From Lepisosteus oculatus (taxonomy: Eukaryota > Chordata > Actinopteri > Semionotiformes > Lepisosteidae): DNA of 64,000 bases. This document shows, in pieces, positions 24,007 through 33,725 of the stretch. The notes beneath the pieces are model-generated. The model was not told the origin of the DNA and did no database searches. It saw only the letters and a program-made list of their open reading frames with translations. Position 1 is the first letter of the stretch, and each line of letters starts with the position of its first letter. The stretch lies in contig NC_090696.1 of NCBI RefSeq assembly GCF_040954835.1, forward strand, positions 71,981,722 through 72,045,721, given 5' to 3'. The translations under genes were made by a program, and so were the position numbers.

Positions 24007-24100
24007 TTTCAAATAAATTTTCACCACTGTAGAATTAAAATAATGCAATCCATTTCATGCATCTTACTAGATGTGCTCAGTTCACTTTATAGAGTTCCTT
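24007..24100 (+). repeat. About 90-bp direct repeat, copy A (near SVEP1 3' end)
   Basis: Shares an identical core of about 46 bases (starting AAAATAATGCAATCCATTTC) and about 85% overall identity with 26518-26605. Copy A overlaps the likely end of the SVEP1 3' UTR; copy B lies in a TXN intron. Confidence 0.85.
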
Positions 24101-25657
24101 TGATTGTCTAAATGCAAATCTGAAAGCTAACTTAACACAGCCACAAAGCAGCAAACATTCTTTACACAAGTCACAGAAGACTTAAGGTCATGTAGTGTAG
24201 AGTAATACAGTGACTGTGGCAGTAGTTAATTTAATGGCTAACTCACTGAAACATCTACTGTATCCACCGTGTAGGCATTAAAGAAAAAACCTCCGACCTA
24301 GAATTACAAAAGAGACTGTTCATTGTTCCTTAAAGGCTTTACTGGACACAGAGCAAAAACAAAATTTGCAGAACCAAATCTTTCATCATCTTCAGTACCT
24401 GTTTTTTTTTTGTTTCCTGCGGGCAGGTACAGGTGCTGTATTTATTTTACTGTAGCAACAGTTCATACAATACTGAGCAAGACTGACTTCATATTGTTCT
24501 TAAGTCTTTTTTTTTTACATGGCAGATCAAAACTAAACCCCAATGTAGTTGATCAGAATGAGGATTCCCTGCCAGCCTCAGGTCTCAGTGTCTCACACCA
24601 GTTAGGCCAGCCATTCCCAAGGATGGTAGGTCATTGCTTACAGCCTTTTGGGTTTGACTCTAGTGTAAAATACCTACAGTAATAACAAATTGGCCTGAAG
24701 CCTTAATTTTATACTTTAGCATACTAACACTTCAGTTCTCCTCAACAGCTTGAGTAAAGAAAACATTTTATTTCTACTAGTGAAACCTCCAGCGGCCTCT
24801 GTGTAGATTCAAATTATGTTCATCACAGCTGACAGCTTGTTGTAAAAACAAGAACATCGTAGGTCTGAGATTATCTGTTCTGGGTACAATTCTGACTGTG
24901 ATGGAGCAAAATGGAATTTCCTCTTTTTAAAAGGTAGAATATTTTCACGATTGGGATAAACAGAAACGATCAGAAAGTTAAACTCCTTACAAACCAGTGT
25001 AAAATAACATCTTGAGAACAACTGACAACACAAAAACCGAAGAAGAGGTACTGAATAAATTGAAATTGTTTATGATTCAATCATTTTGCTACCTGGCAAG
25101 TATAGAAGCATTAATACTAAAATGGTAGTATGGTACCATTTCACAGTTACAAGAGTCACTCATCTCAAATACCTTTCAAAAGTAATTTGCAAACAGAAAC
25201 CTATGCTTCGGTAATGGTAACAGCAGCAATACAGCTTCTTTAAAGAAAAACTGCTAAGTGGGTCTGGTTAAAACAATGCAATTCGTTCAAATCTATCGGA
25301 ACACTGAAGTAGGGAGACCAAATTAGTGGTTTCATTGCTGCTGAATTGAACCACAACTTAATACCAAAATGAAGGGTTTACATCAGTGGTATGGTAAAAG
25401 TCACCCTGCTGGTTTTGGTTTCCCTTGTAATGTAGTCACTTAACCTGACCAAGGCTACAGAAAGTACACTGCAGGAAAAGATGTGGCAGCAATAGTAATT
25501 CTAATAAGCAAGTCCCAAGAAGACACAGTAAATCGCTCCTACTCGGTTTGAACGTTTAAGATGTTAAAAAGTAAATAAGGCCCTGAAATTTGCAGTTCAT
25601 GACAGCAAATCTCAGCATGCAATTACAAATCCAGACAATAATGAATTAACAAAAATG
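24101..25657. other. SVEP1-TXN intergenic region
   Basis: About 1.6 kb separates the two convergent 3' ends. AT-rich, with several poly-T runs near 24,400-24,510. I see no coding or RNA gene. Confidence 0.6.
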
Positions 25658-25663
25658 TTTATT
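25658..25663 (-). terminator. TXN polyadenylation signal
   Basis: AATAAA on the minus strand, about 85 bases after the TXN stop. An earlier AAATAAATA overlaps the stop codon itself and is less likely. Confidence 0.6.
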
Positions 25664-25745
25664 GTAAACAGCATGGAAATTTAATAGTGAATTTTGAAAT
25701 ATTTATAAACTATGAAGGTTTCTTCAATGTTGTTTGGAATTGTAT

Positions 25746-28700
25746 TTATTTTAAGGCCTGCACCTTCTGTTCCAACATTTCTTTATTGGCTCCTGCAAAC
25801 TCATCGACCTGTAAAGCAAAACAAATAAGAACTTCAGAATGACCCCAGAAAACTTTTGTTAATGGTGACAAGACATTTGGTTTCATTACCACAATACCGA
25901 CATTGCAACTACACATTTTAGAAGACACTTGTACAGAAATATTCCAAAAGGATGAAAAAAAAAAACCATGAAGCCCAAACGTTTGCATATGCAGATGGTG
26001 AAGTGGAACACATTGCATTAACAGCCCTTTATTAAATGAAACATGATTAATAAATTGGAAAAAAAAAACTTCTCGAATTTTGAATAGCCATTTTTAGGCT
26101 TAGTAGTTCAGGTGGGTAGCTGCGTCAGCATGCGTAGGCTGCAAAGGAACAAGTAATAGGTTTATTCCATGCTGAAAAAAAAAGAAAAAAAAAACAATGT
26201 TTCGGCCGTGGAGCCTTCTTCAGGTGTCTACAGGTTCTTCACACCTGAAGAAGGCTCCACGGCCGAAACGTGTTTTCTTTTTTTCAGCATGGAATAAACC
26301 TATTACTTGTTCATTTTTAGGCTTAGTTGGACATCTGAAAACAAGGCCTAGAGATTTACATTTAAGAACAGTCTTATCAATAAAACTGATGCCTAGTACA
26401 CAGAAAAGAATAATCTTCCTTAACCTTAAGAGTGTTGTAAAAAGAAAGACTTCTATTAGAATGGAATTAGCACACTTGTCAAAGTACAGTACAACCAAAT
26501 GGTTTCACATTTAAAAATTTTCAAATGTTCACCACTTTAGAATGAAAATAATGCAATCCATTTCATGCATCTTACTAGATGTGCTCAGTTTATTTTATAA
26601 AAGTTCAAGAACCTTAAAATACTGTACAAAAGTTAGATGAAAATAACCTTAACACTTTTTTTTTTACTTCAACTCAAGTGGCAGAGTTTATACAAGGACA
26701 CAAGCCACTTCATTACAACCAAAAATGTACAGCATTACAATCACAGCAAATAGGGCAAATATGAAAATGAAAGGGATGATTCACATGGACTGCCACAAAA
26801 TTTAGACTGGAAAATGTGAGACTTCACATTCTTATGTAACACATGCTGTATGATTGTGTGGAAAAGGCTGTCCAAGAAGACATGTTCCATCCTCAGGAAT
26901 TCCAGAAAAGCCCAATACATCACTTCCATCCCCCCCCACCTTTAAATTATCTTCCTTATTAGATAAAAGATATCAAATATGTGAAAAACACTCCTAATAG
27001 AAGTAGTAACTCTCAAGAAACACTTTCAAACTAAGACCTAGTAAAAAAAGTAAACTGCATCACATTATTTAAAAATCTAGGAAAAGTTCCATATAAATAT
27101 CCTCAGATATACTAAAGAGTAGAAGTGGACAACTTATACATGGGTGTGAAACACTGTACAAGGATGCATTATGTGCAAAAAAAGCAGAATGTGTTATATA
27201 CCTTGATCCCATTTTTGTAGAACTGGAATGTTGGCATGCATTTGATCTCGCAGTGCGATGCAACATCCTGGAAAAAAGCCAGAGTAAAGTAAATCACTTT
27301 CTTAATGCTTTGGAGCACACCTTTTCTGCAGCATCAATACTTTTATACTGATAAAGCAACAGAACTCATTTCTGGTTGTAGGCAAGGAGAAGGCAAAGGA
27401 CACAACCTTACAGTCTTCCAAGTGAAACATGCAAAGTACACCGAGTCAAACCGTCGTCCACAAAAGAGTGTCACTGGCTGTACCAATGATCACAGACACA
27501 GGTAGACCCACATGGTGAACGATCAAGTTCGCAACTCATCATTCCTTTGAAGCAGTGCTTCCTGTTCCCAATAATGTTTCCATTATTGATTGCCATATAT
27601 TCTTTTCTGAGCTACAGAAAATTTAACTCCTTTCAGAATTTTGAATGTCGCACTGTGATCATTCTTTGAAACCAGAATAATGAGGTGTTGCAAAGAACCA
27701 ATCATTAACTTACACATATATTAAAAAACAACCGTAAAAAATGCTTACTTGTGCGTCGTCCACATCAACTTTCAGGAAAACAACATCTGTATATTTTTTT
27801 GCGAGGTCCTAAATAAAGAGAAACATAAAAGAGAAATTACAGATGTCACTTATACCCAAATTAGTTCATTGACACAGTGTACTCATCCACAGAGAGCAAG
27901 ATTCAGATCGAGGTTTTCAAAGTCCTTTGAACTAATTAATTTTCTACACAATTATGTAGTTTGAGCAACTGATACAGGGCTGTGCATTAAGGGTAGGTCC
28001 AGGCAGAAAATCCATCAATAACACTTAGTGATTAAATTTGCCGTCTCCCCAGCTAGGGATCATCATAGCTCAGTGTGCATGAACAGTGAAGGCAGCTGCT
28101 TGATTTCCTCTCCATCAGTACAGGCCTCAGGCCCCAGGATCCAAGAGAAGAGGTGCAGAGCCCCCGTGTCCCCCAAAATTGTCATTTAATCAAAATGTTC
28201 CATAACCAATAGAATAAACAGCAATTTGGCAAACCTGATTAATCAATGTAAATTGGGCCAATTACATTTTTCTTTGGAGTAGTTTTTCACAGTTTTCTTA
28301 TCACAACATGCATCTTGATCATTTCTTACCAATAATAACAAGACTGGATCACATACTTGCTCCTGTGCAAGGTACATCCAGTAAACTTAAGACAGAGGTC
28401 AAACGCATCTCTGGAGCTGCTCTTTAACAACTACCTCCCAGAGGCACTAATTAATATGGATAATTAAGCATGCAGCTACATGAGGCTTTTCCAGCTGTTG
28501 CTAGGAAACCGGGATACAGCCCACTGCATAAATACAGCACACCAGGTCAGACTTTCGAATTGCCACACCACCTTAGATGTTGTGGAGAAGCAAAGAAAGC
28601 CCACAAGCTGAAACTGTTCGTCATCAGTCTAAGGTCAGCTAAATCTCAAGCCGCCACTTCCTCCATCCGACGTGAGTCAGCCCGGTTTGTGTTTCCAAGC

Positions 28701-31700
28701 TGTGCTTGCAGAATGCACTATTAAGCCCAGGTGTGCCCCATCTAATGAAAGACTTGATTGTGCAAACACCTTGACAACATCCTCCATTACTTTAGGCTAC
28801 ACCATAAATCACAACCTGCGTTTACTCAACCAGCTGCAGTGTAAAAAAAAAAACAAAAAAAAAACTGTCATTTCCTTGTTCTCTCCACCACTGTTAAGGA
28901 TACTGAGGTAGTGGTGTCTCTTAACCCTTTTTCTGCAATAAAGGAAAAATCACCTTAAAAAACGGTCCAATCGTCTGGCATGGTCCACACCACATGGCTG
29001 TAAAATCCACTACGACAAGCTTGCTCCCAGCATCCTTCAGGGCTTGATCGAAAGCAGTCTGTAAAATTAAAGAACGGGGCTGTTGAGAACTAGCTAAAGA
29101 TGGCATGTTTTTCCTACAAATTTTTTTTTTAAACTCCGAAATTAGGCAAGATTTGAGGCTACCACCTCAGTGGTTTCAACATGTTGAATTTAACAATGTC
29201 AAGTGCACATTCTCTCTGTGGCCTGGTTACCTGTTAAATGTATTTGTGCAATTTTAAATTATGGTTTAACAAGCTGCTAATTAACAAATTTAAGTAGCGC
29301 ATTAAGTGAGGAGCCAGCACCCATATCAACCTGCAGCTCTTAACTGGCTACCCCTCTGAAGCTCAGCAGGGTTGAGCCTGGCCAGTACCTGGATGGGAGA
29401 CCTCCTGGGAAGCTATGGTTGCTGCTGGAAATGGTGTTAGTGGGACCAGCGGGGGGGGGGGGCCCACCCCCATCCTGCAGTCTGTCTAGGTCCTAATGCC
29501 CCGGGATAGTGGCGGGGACACTATACTGTAGTGGGTGCCGTCTTTCGGCTGAGACGATAAACCAAGGTCCCGACTCTCAATGGTCATTAAAGATCCCCGG
29601 GCATTTCTCGATAAGAGTAGGGAGTTATCCTGGTGTCCAGGCCAAATTTCCCCCCTCGGCCTTTACCATGGCCTCCAAATTGTCCCCATCTACGATTGGC
29701 TTGCACTTGCCCTGCGATGGACTGGTGCCTTGTCCAGGGCATATCCTGCCTTGCGCTCGTTGCTTGCAAGGCAGGATATGCCTAGGCTCCAGCTTCCCAC
29801 GACACAGTATAGCATAAAGCAGTTTGATAAATGACAACACATGACATGACTATGGGAGGAACCAGTGGAGGAAAAAAAAAAACACATGCTGGTTTCAAAT
29901 GTCAACCTTCACCACTCTCTGATTAGTAGTGAAACAAATTCAGTATTTTGAAGGTAGTTTAAACGACATAAAACTGCATTTTGCCTGTTGAACCTAACCC
30001 AATCCAGTACCCCTACAGTAAGGTCCTTGAAAACATTCAGCTTTGAAAGTTTAGAACGTGGAAAAAAAAAAATTAAAACACGAGTGACCTAAAACGTGAC
30101 GCTTGCGGACAACTTTTGACACCGTTCCCTAAAGCGTTGACATACTTGGGGAGGGGGGAATCGTCTAATTTGAAAAAAGGTGGTGTGTGCCTTAATTTCT
30201 ACTACCGGCTAAAGCGCAGTGATAACGCAAGCGGGCCGAGTCCTCCAGCGCGCCACTCGGCGTCAGAACCACCGCCCCAGTGAGCCAGCTGCTCGCCTCC
30301 ACGTGTTCTCTACAATTGTGGATACGGCTTTTTTTTTTTAATTTCATTAAAAAAAAAAATAATAATCCTCCTCCACCTGTTTCCCCACCTCCTACATCTT
30401 AAAATGGTGTTAATTTTAGTACTCCTGGAGGTGCTTCTGCATCTTAAAACCTCCTGGGACAGAACCCTATTTTGTTGCGCGACTTGCAAAACAAGTACAG
30501 ACTGCCTTCGCTACTCTCTCCTCCTCCCCGTTTAGCTGGGTTAATGTTAATAAACCAGAAAGGCTGTAGCTACAGTTTCCAACATGTCCCTCTCTCTTGG
30601 GGGATACAGGGGTCAGCGAGAGGTCCCAACTACAGTTAATGAAGTTCAAACATCCACGCGTCACGCTGCGCCAAGTGACAGATCTTTTTTTTTTAAGTAG
30701 AGGATGAATATTTTTTCCGCCAAAGAAGGAGATTGAGGAAATAAAATTCCGTGCAGCGCCATAAATTGGTAATTGTGACAAACCGATAAGACGCGTTGTT
30801 CTTTATTCAGCGGTGAACTGGTTTGCTGTTGCAAAACACGTTGTGGGTGCCGCTGGCTTACACAGCCTCTCAAGAAAGATCTGCAATTCGTGAGTTATTT
30901 TCTGGGTGTGTAAAACAAACCAGTACTGAACTCTACGCCCCCCCCCAAACACATTCATGTACGAAAATAATACTAGAGAACAATCAGCTTTTGTCATGTA
31001 GTATCCCATATGTTACCAGATTTCATAACGCCGAAAGTTTCCAGCGTTTTTAAATTGGCTTGCACGGCGGTACGAATGAAATGACAGGTCACCGAAGAGA
31101 ACCGGGTTAAAACAAACAACAACAAAAAGCGTGCACTCTTAAAAACCACGCTGGGTGGAAGACAGGAACGACGAAGGGTGCGACTTATAAAATATAAAGT
31201 TACAATAGCAATTTCAAAAGGCAGACGTCAAACATGGCGATCTCTGACGGCGGGGCTGGCGCGCTGCCGAGTCAGGAGGGACTATTTCTGGAAGTGTTTA
31301 ATTGATCTCGAAGCGATATGCACCCTTACAGAAAAATAAGCTTCCACCATCCCATTTGCGGAACAGAAAACCTAGAAGAAACGCACCTGATGATTAAAGT
31401 GCAACTGTATTTTTTCCCCCCTCTCCCGAGCCACCTCACATAACCGCATTGGCCGGATCATACTCCTTGGCCATTGAAACCGCAAGACCCTGTTCGCGCA
31501 ATAAATGTATCCAATATTTCTCGATCGGCGGCTCAGGAGGTTTCAATGACAACGCAAAGTCTAAATGCATCTGTTACAGAAAATTCCCCTCCACACACAC
31601 ACACACAAATTCAAGGTAATCTGCATGCAACTAGACACCATTTGGGAATAAAAGCATTCGGCGATCGTCCCAAAAAAAACAAAAACCCCAACCGTGTGGA

Positions 31701-31732
31701 CTCCTCACCTTATCTTCGATTTCGAGAACCAT
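25746..31732 (-). CDS. txn: Thioredoxin (TXN), complete, five exons, 105 aa
   Basis: Cytosolic and nuclear dithiol-disulfide oxidoreductase, reduced by thioredoxin reductase; electron donor to peroxiredoxins and ribonucleotide reductase. Coding exons in transcription order: 31709-31732 (MVLEIEDK), 28954-29058, 27749-27808, 27202-27267, 25746-25808 (stop TAA at 25746-25748). Lengths 24+105+60+66+63 give 318 bases, exactly the usual 105 codons. The active site WCGPC falls at residues 31-35 with Cys32 and Cys35. Asp26, Pro75 (in MPTF) and the cytosolic-type Cys69 and Cys73 are present. Cys62 of mammalian thioredoxin is Ala here, and residue 30 is Met. The C-terminus reads VQALK. All introns have GT-AG ends and exon phases match vertebrate TXN. 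Confidence 0.97.
26105..26312. repeat. Long inverted repeat (two head-to-head copies of an interspersed repeat)
   Basis: The left arm, about 26147-26227, is the near-perfect reverse complement of the right arm 26241-26312, with a loop of about 13 bases. Each arm contains the element core GAAGGCTCCACGGCCGAAAC, an A- or T-rich tract, CAGCATGGAATAAACC and TATTACTTGTTC. Left-arm flank 26111-26146 continues the element (GGTGGGTAGCTGCGTCAGCA). Related single copies lie at about 44938-45060 and 54797-54908. Confidence 0.9.
26518..26605 (+). repeat. About 90-bp direct repeat, copy B (in TXN intron 4)
   Basis: Partner of 24007-24100, about 2.5 kb away in the same orientation. The shared core ends at GATGTGCTCAGTT. 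Confidence 0.85.
27268..28953. other. TXN introns 2 and 3 (with exon 27749-27808 between)
   Basis: Non-coding. The segment at about 28,290-28,800 is richer in G+C and repeat-like but unclassified. No additional exon recognised. Confidence 0.5.
29059..31708. other. TXN intron 1 (2.65 kb)
   Basis: Contains a 5S-rRNA-derived SINE at about 29300-29825 and G+C-richer, CpG-containing sequence from about 30,100 towards the promoter. No coding exon seen. Confidence 0.6.
29300..29825 (+). repeat. 5S rRNA-derived SINE (SINE3 type)
   Basis: The head matches vertebrate 5S rRNA: AAGCTCAGCAGGGTTGAGCC (A box, 29359 on) and TGGATGGGAGACC (C box, 29390-29402), with CTGGGAAGC and TGCTGCTGG after it. Downstream lies a body (CAGGCCAAATTTCC, CATGGCCTCCAAATTGTCCC) and GATGGACTGGTGCC. 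A G run sits at about 29450-29461. It is diverged from functional 5S and fused to a non-5S body, so it is a SINE, not a 5S gene. Confidence 0.85.
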
Positions 31733-31843
31733 TTTGGCAGGACGAAAACAAAAACTAACAGTGTATAACACCGCTGTTATCCCAGCGTCCGGGCTCTGTG
31801 CGAGTGAGACTGTGTGTTTTTTGTGTGTGTGTGCGGGGAGCTG

Positions 31844-31850
31844 CTTTATA
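31844..31850 (-). promoter_or_regulatory. TXN TATA box
   Basis: TATAAAG on the minus strand, about 115 bases upstream of the TXN start codon, so transcription would begin near 31,815-31,820. It lies in a CpG-containing G+C-rich promoter region with CT and GT runs. Confidence 0.6.
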
Positions 31851-31906
31851 AGCCAAGGAGAGCCCGGCCCCCACCCCTCTCTCTCTCTCTCTCCAGGCCG
31901 GGCGCA

Positions 31907-31916
31907 ATGAGTCAGC
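31907..31916 (+). promoter_or_regulatory. Antioxidant response element-like site upstream of TXN
   Basis: ATGAGTCAGC matches the NRF2/small-MAF core TGA(G/C)TCAGC, with AP-1-like TGAGTCA inside it. It sits about 60 bases upstream of the TATA box. Mammalian TXN is a known NRF2 target with an ARE in its promoter. Confidence 0.6.
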
Positions 31917-33459
31917 GCCGGGCCCGGGGGAGAGAGAGGGTGGGTCCGGCCCGGGAAATCACTGACCAGCCGGTAGCCACCCACTTACTATCTGACAAGA
32001 AGGGCAAGCTTCACAGATAAAATAACGATTTGTTTATCCTGCTTCTTTTTCAGACATGTTAAGAATAAGCCCTATGATTCGAGGAGGGCGAGGGAATGGG
32101 GGGTCTTTGCAACCCAAAAACAAACACGCTCTCTTTTCCCACCTCGTCCGTGGCAGGGCCGCCATAGTGCAGCTGACGTTTGCACAACCACACATACACA
32201 TACACACACACCCGCTCAAACCCGCCACTACTGTCGCCATTCAGGTTTGAGATGAGGCCGGAGAGACGCAAAACGTCCTCCTCGCCTCCCCCACCAGCGG
32301 GATGGAAATCGCTTCGCCGCGGGCTGTTTTCTTTTTTATTATTTATTCCAGCCCAAACTCGGTACGACTATATGAATGACGGCGAGTCCTGTCTCTTTAA
32401 GAGGGCGGGTGGGATATGGTAGCGGAAGTGTGCGCTTTGGGACGGTGTTTTCCAACGCCTTGCCATCCCAAGACTCATGGTGACTTAACAAAATCAGAGC
32501 GGCCTGTCTGCGTGACTGGCGCGGGGGCTTGTGGGAGAGCTCTCTGCTGACTAGCGGGTCGGGCTTTGCATATGTTGAGGATAGATGTCAAATGTATTTC
32601 TCTCTCTCTTTAACACTCTTTTTTTTTTTAACCGCCTCTCGTTAGTTTTCCTTCTTTTCCTGCGCGGCTTCAGTATGTGCATTCGCGAACTGGCTCACAT
32701 ATCGAAAGGGAGCGTCGGTCCTTGTGCCGGGGACCCCTTCTGCACAGGCGTGCGTTGTATCCGAGGCAGGGTCGCTCACCGCCTGTTCCAATCCGGTTTT
32801 AATCAGCGTTACGGCTGCTGGAATTCATTTCATCAATTACGTGAAAAAATGACGGGCAAAGTGGTTGAGTTTAATATAAAATTATTCTGCGATAAGAAGC
32901 AAACTGCTCTTTTCATTTTAACAAAAACGACAATTTTTGTCTTCCTTCTTTAAAGTGTAAAGGGTAAATTGTACGTGTAGATTATTTTTAAGAGAACGAT
33001 ATTACAGGTGGTAATATGGATATCATTGACCAACAGGTTCTCCTTTAGTTAAGCAGGTATTGTATGAGCAGACAGAGGAGATGCCAAGTGTCAGGAAGGG
33101 AGACACACCTTCAGAAATATGCACTGAGCTAAAGGAACTGGAAAAACTGCATGATCACTGTGGGAAGTGTGAAGACAATAAGGGATGGTGGCCCATTTCT
33201 AGACAGAACAAAATCTTTTTTTTTTCATATTTAACCTGTTGAATGCCAAGACTGGTGAAAATCAGGAGTCAGCACAATGCTCAGGCATAGTAAAACATTA
33301 CAGGCAAACCAATTCCCATCACTGATAGAGGACATGTGACCACACCTCTGGAAGGTCGTTACATCATCACTAAAAGTGGGATGATCTGAGCGGTCTAGTC
33401 ACGTCAATAGGAATAACAACACCCAAGAATTAAGTGTATTGAAAGGTTAAGGTAAAGGG

Positions 33460-33725
33460 CAATAATAATAATAATAATAATAGCTTACACTTCTATAGTG
33501 CTTTCCTGGACACTCCACTCAAAGCGCTTTACAGGTAATGGGGTCTCCCCTCCACCACCACCAATGTGCAGCCCCACCTGGATGATGTGACGGCAGCCAT
33601 AGTGCACCAGACCGCTCACCACACACCAGCTATCATTGGGGAGGAGAGCAGAGTGATGAAGCCAGTTCAGAGATGGGGATTATTAGGAGGCCATGATTGG
33701 TAAGGGCCAATGGGATATTTGGCCA
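33460..33725 (-). repeat. SINE/LINE 3' tail with (ATT)n end, reverse orientation
   Basis: Read on the minus strand it gives GGCCAAATATCCCATTGGCC, CATGGCCTCCTAATAATCCC, GGCTTCATCACTCTGCTCTC, then TGTAAAGCGCTTTGAGTGG and a (TTA)n tail at 33463-33482. The upstream part is homologous to the body of the 5S-derived SINE at 29.6 kb. Confidence 0.75.

Larger units (their letters stand above)
25809..27201. other. TXN intron 4
   Basis: Contains the snap-back inverted repeat (26147-26312) and copy B of a 90-bp direct repeat (26518-26605). Otherwise AT-rich without genes. Confidence 0.6.

Noticed and set aside
29325-29425. 5S rRNA gene
   Set aside because: The 5S-like part is diverged and fused to a repeat body with a LINE-like tail, so it is a SINE head rather than a functional gene.
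33060-33242. 60-codon open frame starting MYEQTEEMPS
   Set aside because: No family resemblance, no convincing splice sites, next to repeats; most likely chance.
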